A stretch of 10,281 bases of DNA, from assembly GCA_030643515.1 (NCBI GenBank), contig DAOWLH010000041.1, positions 1 to 10,281 on the forward strand, written 5' to 3'. A program made the position numbers and the translations under genes. The notes under the pieces are model-generated. The model saw only the letters and a list, made by a program, of their open reading frames with translations. It ran no database searches and was not told the origin of the DNA. The DNA comes from Dehalococcoidia bacterium. Its GTDB lineage: Bacteria; Chloroflexota; Dehalococcoidia; Dehalococcoidales; DAOWLH01. Positions 1 to 5,986 of the stretch are shown in pieces (within the stretch, counting starts at the first letter, position 1; every line of letters starts with the position of its first letter).

Positions 1-235
1 CGCTCATCTTGAGATGCAGTATCAGGAAATCGCCGCTTTGCAGGCTGAAGACGAGGTACTTGCCCCGGCGGTAAAGGCCGGCGACTCTTTGGCCGGCAGT
101 GCGGCGATGGAACTCGGCAGGCGATGGCTGGCGAAGAATTCCTTCCCACAGCAGAGCAATGTGGCTGATGCTGCGGCCGGTGACATGGGGCTCAAGCTCG
201 TTCTTGACTGTTTCCACTTCAGGTAGTTCAGGCAT
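1..235 (-). CDS. mutM: Formamidopyrimidine-DNA glycosylase (Fpg/MutM), N-terminal part, cut by the window edge
   Basis: MutM is a bifunctional glycosylase/AP lyase that removes 8-oxoguanine and ring-opened purines from DNA. The ATG at 235 opens a frame beginning MPELPEVETV, the family signature. Pro2 is the Schiff-base nucleophile after Met removal and Glu3 is the catalytic acid. Lys59, in the stretch RRGKYL, matches E. coli Lys57, and Met77 in HLKMS matches the intercalating Met74. Only 78 residues of the usual 270 or so are present; the helix-two-turn-helix and zinc finger lie beyond base 1. The start codon lies inside the end of the PAP2 gene (8-base overlap), so translation is probably coupled to it. 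An AGGA about 12 bases upstream is a poorly spaced Shine-Dalgarno, which fits coupling. The signature identifies the gene; the close relative Nei usually begins MPEGPE. Confidence 0.95.
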   Translation of the reverse strand, partial: MPELPEVETVKNELEPHVTGRSISHIALLWEGILRQPSPAEFHRRTAGQRVAGLYRRGKYLVFSLQSGDFLILHLKMS

Positions 236-860
236 CTTTAATAACCATCCTGCTTTTTTCTTTCTGATGGCGATAAATAATAATGGCGGGATAGAGAATC
301 AATCCGCCGAGAATGAGGCTGCCGAGGATGTCCGTTGGCCAGTGCTCACCCAGATAAAAACGAGAGAAGGCGATGAGGATGATAGTGAATATCAAAAGGG
401 AACGAAGGATTATGACAGTGCTTGAGTTATCCACCAGCTTTGGTACCAGGTAAAAAAGCAAACCGAAGAAGACAACTGCATAGGTGGTGTGTCCGCTGGG
501 GAAGCTGAGCCCGCCACCGGAGATAACATCATCGGGGCGTGGCCGGTCTATCAGGATTTTAAGCAGCCAGTTTATCAGAGTTGACACCGCGGGAACGGCA
601 ATGACGAAGACAGCCTCCAGCCTTTTGCGTAAAAGCAGCAGAATGATGGCCACCAGAGCAATGGTCACTACGGACGGGATGATGTCGCCCACAAAAGAGG
701 CTGCCTCCATTATTCGGTCAAACAGGGGCTGGCTGCTCCCTGAAAACCACTGATTTATAGTGTTGTCAACGGCGAAAACGTGGAAACGGTGGACGAGATA
801 GGCGAGCAGGCCGAATAGAAGTATTCCCGCGGCATAGACGGCAGGGCGGATTCTATTCAT
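228..860 (-). CDS. PAP2-family membrane phosphatase
   Basis: Integral membrane phosphatase of the PAP2 / type 2 phosphatidic acid phosphatase family, 210 residues. All three signature motifs are intact: KxxxxxxRP (K101 to R108-P109), PSGH (residues 121-124) and SRxxxxxHxxxD (S166-R167, H173, D177). In this family the second His forms the phospho-intermediate. Hydrophobic segments near 8-24, 59-77, 84-101, 125-140, 148-165 and 178-196 give about six membrane helices. The substrate is not determined by sequence: undecaprenyl diphosphate, phosphatidate or phosphatidylglycerophosphate are all possible. I chose the ATG at 860 because it overlaps the polA stop in ATGAATAG and places a hydrophobic helix right after a basic N-terminus; the in-frame codon at 920 would bury 20 extra residues in polA. 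The gene ends with an 8-base overlap into mutM. Confidence 0.9.
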   Translation of the reverse strand: MNRIRPAVYAAGILLFGLLAYLVHRFHVFAVDNTINQWFSGSSQPLFDRIMEAASFVGDIIPSVVTIALVAIILLLLRKRLEAVFVIAVPAVSTLINWLLKILIDRPRPDDVISGGGLSFPSGHTTYAVVFFGLLFYLVPKLVDNSSTVIILRSLLIFTIILIAFSRFYLGEHWPTDILGSLILGGLILYPAIIIYRHQKEKSRMVIKDA

Positions 861-3579
861 CAAGCTTTTCCATCTGCCCCCAGTTTCTGCCGGTCTTGAT
901 ATCCACCTTGAGCGGTACACTAAGCTTGAGTGCTGCTGACATGAGACGGGATACCAGGCTTTTCATCTGTGTAAGCTCTACCTCGGGCACTTCAAAGATG
1001 AGCTCGTCATGTACCTGGAGGAGGAGCTTGCTTTTCAGCCTGCGATTGGTCATCTCCTGGTAGAGCTTGAGCATAGCCAGCTTGATGATGTCGGCAGATG
1101 TTCCCTGCACCGGCATGTTGATGGCCATGCGCTCGGCGGCTTCCCGCAGGATGCGGTTGTCAGAGTTGATCTCCGGTATTGACCGCCGGCGGCCGAGAAT
1201 CGTTTCGACATAGCCCGTCTTTCTTGCCTGCTGCTTGGTGGCTTCAAGGTATTCTTTAACCCCGGGGTATTTTTCAAAGTAGGAGGTGATGAACTGGTTG
1301 GCCTCTTCACGGGTAAGCTCGGTTGCCTGCTCCAGTCCGTAGCTGCTCATGCCGTAGATGATGCCGAAATTAACCGTCTTGGCCAGGCGTCGCATATCAG
1401 GAGTGACATTTTCCGCTTGTACGTCAAAGAAGCGCATGGCGGTGGCGGTATGGACATCATGGTCTTTAGCGAAGACCTCAAGAAGCCCCGGGTCCTGGGA
1501 AAGGTGGGCCAGCACCCTCAGGTCAATCTGCGAGTAGTCCCCGGATAAAAGCTGGCAGCCGGATGGGGCGATAAAGGCTTGTCTTATTTCTCTGCCTTGC
1601 TCGCCGCGAACGGGTATGTTCTGTAAATTGGGCTCGCTGGAGGAAAGCCTTCCGGTGGCCGTTCTCGTCTGGTTGAAGCTGGTGTGCAGACGCCCTGTCC
1701 TGGGATTGACCAGTGCCGGCAGGGCATCAATGTAGGTAGACCTGAGCTTATTTAGCTGGCGGTATTCAATGATGATATCAATTACCGGGTGAGCGCCGCG
1801 CAGCTCCTCCAGTACCAGGGCGTCGGTGGAGTAGCCTGTCTTGCTCTTGCGGGATGCCGGCAACCTGAGCTCCTCAAAAAGGACAGGCCCCAGCTGCCTG
1901 GGTGAGTTTATATTAAAATGATGGCCGACATTTTCGTAGATAGCGGTCTCCAGATGGTGCAGTCTCTCGCTTAAGCGGTGCGACATCCGCCGTAGCAACT
2001 CGGCATCCAGGGCGACACCGTTCCTCTCCATGTGTACCAGCACCGGCACCAGCGGCATCTCCACCTCGGCGAATAACTGCCACAGTCCCTGCTCCTTTAG
2101 CTCGCTGGCAAACAGCTCCTTGAGCCTGCCGGTCAGGTCGGCATCGGCACAGGCGTAGTCGCTGGTGCAGGAGATTTCGACATGGGACATGCACTTCTTC
2201 TTGGCCCCGAAGCCGATAAGCTCGGTGATGGCCGTCATTTCTATGCCCAGCCTGGCGAAGGCCAGGGCCTTTAGGCCAAGGGACTTCTCTCCCAGCAGAT
2301 GGGCGGCAACCATGGTGTCAAAGGACAGGTTATTGACCTTTATACCTTGCTCTGCCAGTACCACGGCATCGTATTTCCCATTGTGAGCCGTCTTGGGAAG
2401 ACCGGTGTCTTCCAGAAGCGGCCCGATTTTACTCATAACCTCTTCCACAGGCAGCTGTGTTATTTCGTCCAGGGCGACGTGGCCAACGGGAATATAAAAG
2501 GCCTCACCCGGTGTCGCTGATAGAGAGATGCCTACTATCCGGGCCAGCATGGAGTTGAGACTGGTGGTCTCCAGGTCAAAGGAGAAGGCGTCGGCCTTCT
2601 TCAAATGGCCGGCCAGCTTATCAAGGTCGGTGGGGTTACATATAACCTGGTATTGCGTTTTCACATCGGGCTCTGTCAGAGCCGGGGAGGTGGTTACGTT
2701 TGAATCAAGCTCGGCCAGGCGGGGAAGCAGGCTGGCAAACTCCAGCTCCCGGAAAAGTGCAGCCACCTTTTGTCGGTCAAAGTGGCTCAGCTTTGAATCG
2801 GCAAGTTTCAGTTCGATTGGAAGCTGGGTTACTATGCTCGCCAGTACCAGGCTCTTCCGGGCGATATCCTCATTGTCCATAAGCAGCCTTCTTACTTTTT
2901 CTGGAGTGACCTCACTAATACTGGTATAAATCTGGTCTATTCCGCCGAACTGGTTAATGAGCTTGACGGCGGTCTTGGGCCCGATGCCGGAGACGCCGGG
3001 GATGTTATCTGACGGGTCACCGACAAGGGCTTTCAGGTCGGTGATATGTTCTGGCGCCACGCCGTACTTGTGGATTACCGCCTCTTTATCGTAGAGCATG
3101 GCCTGGGAGAAGGTGCCTCCCGGTTTGGGGTAGAATACCTTGACCCTGTCCGATACCAGTTGCATGGCGTCGGCATCGCCGGTGACGATAACGGTATCGG
3201 TGTCTTTACTGGCGGCCTGCTGGCTGAGGCTGCCGAGGACATCATCGGCCTCGTAGCGGTCAAGCTCAAAAATGGGCAGACCAAAGGCTTCAACCAGTTG
3301 CCTTACCCGCCCCAGTTGACCCACCAGTTCCTCCGGGGTAGCCGGCCGGTGAGCCTTGTACTGTTCGTAAAGCTGATGGCGGAAGGTTGGCCCCTTTTTA
3401 TCAAAGGCTATCGCCCAGTGGCTTGGTTTCAGTTCGCTAACTGCCTTAAGCAGCATGCTGGCAAAGCCATAGACGGCACCCACCACTTCTCCGCTCTTGC
3501 GGATGGTAAGCGGTGGCAAAACATGGTAAGCACGGTGAAGCAGGGAATTGCCGTCTATTAGCAGCAGAAGTTCCTTCAT
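853..3579 (-). CDS. polA: DNA polymerase I with 5'-nuclease and proofreading domains
   Basis: DNA polymerase I fills gaps, removes Okazaki RNA primers and completes repair patches. The product is 908 residues. The N-terminal 5'-nuclease (about 1-290) shows LLIDGNSLLHRAY, EADDVLG, VTGDADAMQL and the helix-hairpin-helix stretch around GDPSDNIPGVSGIGPKTA. The 3'-5' exonuclease is intact: Exo I FDLE (D335, E337), Exo II HNGKYD, Exo III YACADAD, so proofreading is predicted. The polymerase domain has motif A DYSQIDLR (D681-R688), motif B RRLAKTVNFGIIYG (K734, F738, Y742) and motif C VHDE (D858, E859). Motif A carries Asp686 where the steric-gate Glu is usual. I chose the ATG at 3579 because the protein then begins MKELLLLIDGN as the family does; an in-frame TTG at 3639 would add 20 unrelated residues. 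No Shine-Dalgarno precedes the ATG, but a promoter-like element does. It is the first gene of a polA-PAP2-mutM run. Confidence 0.97.
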   Translation of the reverse strand: MKELLLLIDGNSLLHRAYHVLPPLTIRKSGEVVGAVYGFASMLLKAVSELKPSHWAIAFDKKGPTFRHQLYEQYKAHRPATPEELVGQLGRVRQLVEAFGLPIFELDRYEADDVLGSLSQQAASKDTDTVIVTGDADAMQLVSDRVKVFYPKPGGTFSQAMLYDKEAVIHKYGVAPEHITDLKALVGDPSDNIPGVSGIGPKTAVKLINQFGGIDQIYTSISEVTPEKVRRLLMDNEDIARKSLVLASIVTQLPIELKLADSKLSHFDRQKVAALFRELEFASLLPRLAELDSNVTTSPALTEPDVKTQYQVICNPTDLDKLAGHLKKADAFSFDLETTSLNSMLARIVGISLSATPGEAFYIPVGHVALDEITQLPVEEVMSKIGPLLEDTGLPKTAHNGKYDAVVLAEQGIKVNNLSFDTMVAAHLLGEKSLGLKALAFARLGIEMTAITELIGFGAKKKCMSHVEISCTSDYACADADLTGRLKELFASELKEQGLWQLFAEVEMPLVPVLVHMERNGVALDAELLRRMSHRLSERLHHLETAIYENVGHHFNINSPRQLGPVLFEELRLPASRKSKTGYSTDALVLEELRGAHPVIDIIIEYRQLNKLRSTYIDALPALVNPRTGRLHTSFNQTRTATGRLSSSEPNLQNIPVRGEQGREIRQAFIAPSGCQLLSGDYSQIDLRVLAHLSQDPGLLEVFAKDHDVHTATAMRFFDVQAENVTPDMRRLAKTVNFGIIYGMSSYGLEQATELTREEANQFITSYFEKYPGVKEYLEATKQQARKTGYVETILGRRRSIPEINSDNRILREAAERMAINMPVQGTSADIIKLAMLKLYQEMTNRRLKSKLLLQVHDELIFEVPEVELTQMKSLVSRLMSAALKLSVPLKVDIKTGRNWGQMEKLDE

Positions 3580-3585
3580 GGCATA

Positions 3586-3594
3586 ATTATAGCA
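3586..3594 (-). promoter_or_regulatory. Extended -10 promoter (TGCTATAAT) abutting the polA start
   Basis: On the minus strand the bases read TGC-TATAAT-TATGCC-ATG. This is a perfect extended -10 element (TGnTATAAT) with six bases between it and the polA ATG. By the usual sigma-70 spacing, +1 is the A of the ATG at 3579, giving a leaderless mRNA. No convincing -35 lies 16-18 bases upstream, which is common for extended -10 promoters. Predicted from pattern only. Confidence 0.6.
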
Positions 3595-3654
3595 GACGGG
3601 CAGTTGGGCAAGAAAGATAGCCGGGGAACTGGCTTGCAACGGTTGGCATGTTGC

Positions 3655-4101
3655 TTATTGTAGCAGTGGCAACCCGGCTGCTTGCCAGGCTTCGATGCCC
3701 CCCAGCATATTGAAGACTTCCTCGAAATGCAGCACTGCCATCATACCGGTCGTGGAACCGCTGCGGCTGCCCCTTTGGCAGTAGACCAGATATGACCTGG
3801 TCTTATCCAGAAGGCTGATGGCCTCGTTGAAGGTCTCACCACGGTAGTCCAGATTAACCGCGTCCTCAATGTGCCCGGCGGTAAATTCCTCTGGAGTCCT
3901 GACATCGAGGATAATAAAGCCGGGATTGCCTGGATTGGCATGAATAAGGAGCAGTGCCTCTACCGGGTTGATTTCCTCTAATACAGTTGATTGCTCTGCG
4001 GTCAGTGGGTTGCCGAAGTATTCGCCAGTTACGGTAAGCCCGGCGGCCAGTGTAACCATCAGGACCATGGGTATTATGTATCCTGAGTTTATCTTCATCA
4101 T
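3655..4101 (-). CDS. Membrane-anchored or exported single-domain rhodanese
   Basis: Rhodanese-fold sulfurtransferase, 148 residues. Residues about 8-24 form one hydrophobic segment (YIIPMVLMVTLAAGLTV) after a short basic start, so the domain is predicted outside the membrane, either anchored or released after cleavage. There is no lipobox cysteine. The rhodanese domain runs about 44-146, with ILDVRTPEEF, GHI, and the active-site loop CQRGSRS at 108-114; Cys108 would carry the persulfide. The loop length is that of sulfurtransferases, and the C-terminus has the common pattern GGIEAWQAAGLPL. I chose the ATG at 4101 (ATG ATG AAG, so 4098 is equally possible) because a promoter-like element covers the upstream in-frame TTG (4146) and ATG (4119). 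It is separated from polA by 75 bases and has its own predicted promoter. The sulfur donor and acceptor cannot be read from sequence. Confidence 0.85.
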   Translation of the reverse strand: MMKINSGYIIPMVLMVTLAAGLTVTGEYFGNPLTAEQSTVLEEINPVEALLLIHANPGNPGFIILDVRTPEEFTAGHIEDAVNLDYRGETFNEAISLLDKTRSYLVYCQRGSRSGSTTGMMAVLHFEEVFNMLGGIEAWQAAGLPLLQ

Positions 4102-4117
4102 GTCCAGTTTTGACTGC

Positions 4118-4146
4118 ATTAGAACATATATTGGCTGCGTTGACAA
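4118..4146 (-). promoter_or_regulatory. Sigma-70-type promoter for the rhodanese gene
   Basis: On the minus strand TTGTCA (4146-4141) and TCTAAT (4123-4118) are separated by exactly 17 bases. They match the -35 and -10 consensus at five of six positions each. The predicted +1 is near 4111, giving a leader of about ten bases before the ATG at 4101. This promoter also argues against the two upstream in-frame start codons, which fall inside it. Confidence 0.6.
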
Positions 4147-4237
4147 GCGGTATTACTGGTGGCAAAACCTCACAAGCTGTTATACCATAAACGGGCTATG
4201 GGAAGCCGATTGTTGGTATCATTTGACCACTGATGCG

Positions 4238-4246
4238 TGTTATACT
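4238..4246 (+). promoter_or_regulatory. Extended -10 promoter (TGTTATACT) for argF
   Basis: The bases TGT-TATACT match the extended -10 pattern TGnTATAAT with one mismatch. They lie 26 bases upstream of the argF GTG, placing +1 near 4253. A TTGACC at 4223-4228 resembles a -35 box, but only 12 bases separate it from the -10, too few for a normal sigma-70 pair. It lies in the 171-base intergenic region shared with the divergent rhodanese promoter. I see no clear arginine-repressor box. Confidence 0.5.
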
Positions 4247-4272
4247 CCAGTAACACCTTTTGGTGGTGACCA

Positions 4273-5214
4273 GTGAAGGGAAAAGACCTACTTTCAATTT
4301 CCGATTTGAGCAATGAAGACATTGAGCTATTACTATCGGATACTCTGAGCATAAAGACCGGGGGCTGGCTGTCCTCTCTTAGCGGTCGGTCTCTGGCACT
4401 CCTGTTTGAGAAGCCGTCTCTCAGAACCCGGACCAGTTTCGAGATGGCCATGCGTCAGCTGGGTGGTCAGGTCATTTACCTATCTCCGGATGAGGTTGGC
4501 CTGGGCAGACGCGAACCAGTTGCCGATGTCGCCAGAGTACTCAGTCGCTATGTCGATGTTATCGCCGCGCGCACCAATTCCCATCAAACCCTAGAGTTGC
4601 TGGCCGAATACGCCAGTGTGCCGGTGATAAACGCCCTGTCTGACCGGGAGCATCCCTGCCAGGCACTGGCCGACCTTTTTACGATTTATGAGAAGAAGGG
4701 ACACTTGAATGGTCTGAACCTGGCCTTTATCGGTGACGGCAATAACGTGGCCAGCAGCTTGCTGCTGGCGGCGTCACTTGTTGGCATGAACTTCAGGATT
4801 GCCTCACCTGTCGGCTATCGGGTTAGCGACGAGATTCTGAGTCTTGCCCGGGACTATGCCGGGGAAAGCGGTAGCGATATATTGTGTACCGGGGAAGTGG
4901 AGCAGGCAGTCGCTGGCGCTGATATCGTCTACACCGATGTCTGGACGAGCATGGGGCAGGAGGATGAGGCTAAAAAGAGACGACGGGACTTTGCCGGTTA
5001 CCAGGTGAATAGTCATCTGCTGGATTTGGCCAAAGATGATGCCATATTGATGCACCCTTTGCCTGCCCATCGCGGCGATGAGGTTACCGATGACGTCCTG
5101 GATGGCCCGGCGTCGGTGGTCTTTGACCAGGCCGAGAACAGGCTGCACCTGGCCAAGACGCTGCTGGACGAAATGCTGGGTGGGCTTGAATTCCCACTGA
5201 GCAGTCACTTCTAG
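4273..5214 (+). CDS. argF: Ornithine carbamoyltransferase (variant HPLP active-site motif)
   Basis: Cytosolic enzyme of arginine synthesis: carbamoyl phosphate plus ornithine gives citrulline. At 313 residues it has the family length. The carbamoyl-phosphate loop is KPSLRTRTSFE (47-57), followed by HPCQ (127-130) and GDGNN (154-158). The ornithine loop DVWTSMG (222-228) separates it from aspartate carbamoyltransferase. The usual MHCLPAHRG reads MHPLPAHRG (260-268), so the ornithine-contacting Cys is Pro262 (codon CCT). The start is GTG: an in-frame TGA two codons upstream leaves no earlier start, and GGTGG lies just upstream. The next gene follows 10 bases after the stop, with its Shine-Dalgarno overlapping the TAG. 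Acetyl- or succinyl-ornithine transcarbamylases are less likely given the SMG loop, but the Pro keeps substrate choice open. Confidence 0.92.
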   Translation: MKGKDLLSISDLSNEDIELLLSDTLSIKTGGWLSSLSGRSLALLFEKPSLRTRTSFEMAMRQLGGQVIYLSPDEVGLGRREPVADVARVLSRYVDVIAARTNSHQTLELLAEYASVPVINALSDREHPCQALADLFTIYEKKGHLNGLNLAFIGDGNNVASSLLLAASLVGMNFRIASPVGYRVSDEILSLARDYAGESGSDILCTGEVEQAVAGADIVYTDVWTSMGQEDEAKKRRRDFAGYQVNSHLLDLAKDDAILMHPLPAHRGDEVTDDVLDGPASVVFDQAENRLHLAKTLLDEMLGGLEFPLSSHF

Positions 5215-5218
5215 GAGG
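5213..5218 (+). promoter_or_regulatory. Strong Shine-Dalgarno overlapping the argF stop codon
   Basis: AGGAGG shares two bases with the argF TAG and lies six bases before the ATG at 5225. This consensus site fixes the start of the downstream membrane-protein gene and suggests that ribosomes ending argF re-initiate on it. Confidence 0.8.
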
Positions 5219-5224
5219 GGCGAT

Positions 5225-5902
5225 ATGAATGTGCTGAAAATGATGGTCGTCCGCGGATGGGCGGCGATTGTGATAGCGGTGCTGGCTGTTGTCGGCTATT
5301 ATTACGAATGGCCGATTGCTGTTCTGGGTACTGTTTTGGGTGTTGTCCTGGTAATTGGTCTGGCGGTGGCGGCGGTTAGTGCCCGGGAGAAAGAGCTGGA
5401 GCAATCGGCTCATCGGCTGCGACAGTTGGCCGGTTATTTCAGCCGCCGCTTCATGGGTGATTCTTCGCTATCCATCTTTGCCATAATAAATAGCCTGTTT
5501 AAGGTAGATGACCCCAGGTTGTGGGATTGGGCTCGTGCCTGCGACATGTCGCAGCGCATTTTCAATACCTGGTCGGATGCCTTCACCAGCCGCCTGGAGG
5601 CCGATACAAGGACCGGGCGCTTTGTCATCTACCTGCGTACCTATCTGAACGAACTATGGCTGATGACCAGCCTGTACCATGAATACATAGAGCAGTTTTC
5701 AGAAATTGCCGGGAAGGTGGCTATGCCCCAGGAGACCCTGGAGCAGTACCACAAGTTTGCCGTTGAATACAACACCTTCGTCGAGCAGTTCCGCGACGCC
5801 GTCAGTGAGCTTAAGAAGGTCGCCAGAACCGAGATAGAGCCGCCCAGCGTCAAAATGGCACACGAAGTGACCGGCATACCTGTCGCTGAGGAAAAGAAGT
5901 AG
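5225..5902 (+). CDS. Unrecognised protein with two N-terminal membrane helices and a helical cytoplasmic domain
   Basis: I do not recognise this 225-residue protein. The basic N-terminus (K5, R10) is followed by two hydrophobic segments, about 12-27 and 31-52, separated by a tight turn containing YYYEWP. A charged stretch (REKELEQ) then follows, predicting a membrane hairpin with both ends in the cytoplasm. The remainder, about 54-210, looks almost entirely alpha-helical and rich in aromatic residues, with the signature-like stretches RLWDWARACDMSQ and RTYLNELWLM. There are no Cys pairs, nucleotide loops or catalytic motifs that I can name. The last 20 residues look disordered and end EEKK. 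A consensus Shine-Dalgarno and the overlap with the argF stop make it a real gene, cotranscribed with argF. Base composition looks like its neighbours. The function is unknown; a scaffold or regulatory role is only a guess. Confidence 0.85.
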   Translation: MNVLKMMVVRGWAAIVIAVLAVVGYYYEWPIAVLGTVLGVVLVIGLAVAAVSAREKELEQSAHRLRQLAGYFSRRFMGDSSLSIFAIINSLFKVDDPRLWDWARACDMSQRIFNTWSDAFTSRLEADTRTGRFVIYLRTYLNELWLMTSLYHEYIEQFSEIAGKVAMPQETLEQYHKFAVEYNTFVEQFRDAVSELKKVARTEIEPPSVKMAHEVTGIPVAEEKK

Positions 5903-5911
5903 CTTGCAGGT

Positions 5912-5917
5912 TATAAT
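5912..5917 (+). promoter_or_regulatory. Possible -10 box (TATAAT) ahead of der
   Basis: A perfect TATAAT lies just after the stop of the preceding gene. It would place +1 near 5924, immediately before a GGGAGG Shine-Dalgarno at 5928-5933. No good -35 stands 16-18 bases upstream and the TGn extension is absent, so this is weak evidence for a separate der-plsY promoter. Confidence 0.3.
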
Positions 5918-5986
5918 CAAGGATTACGGGAGGCAGGATAGTTGAAGGCTTGCCTTGCAACAGGTGGTAACCGGGAGAAGCGTGAC

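Noticed and set aside
14..226. Plus-strand open frame of 70 codons at the left edge
   Set aside because: It lies antisense to the mutM start, whose MPELPEVETV signature is unambiguous.
2528..2929. Plus-strand open frame of 133 codons
   Set aside because: Antisense to polA and serine-rich, as expected from a shadow frame.
3046..3561. Plus-strand open frame of 171 codons
   Set aside because: Entirely antisense to the 5'-nuclease domain of polA; no family motifs and no ribosome site.
3580..3639. Upstream TTG start giving PolA 20 extra residues
   Set aside because: The family begins at MKELLLLIDGN-type residues, and the -10 element lies inside the proposed extension.
3636..3654. Inverted repeat GCAAC / GTTGC after the rhodanese stop, considered as a terminator
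   Set aside because: Only a 5-base stem with a 9-base loop and no T-run on the minus strand.
4223..4228. TTGACC as the -35 box of argF
   Set aside because: Only 12 bases separate it from TATACT, too short for sigma-70 recognition.
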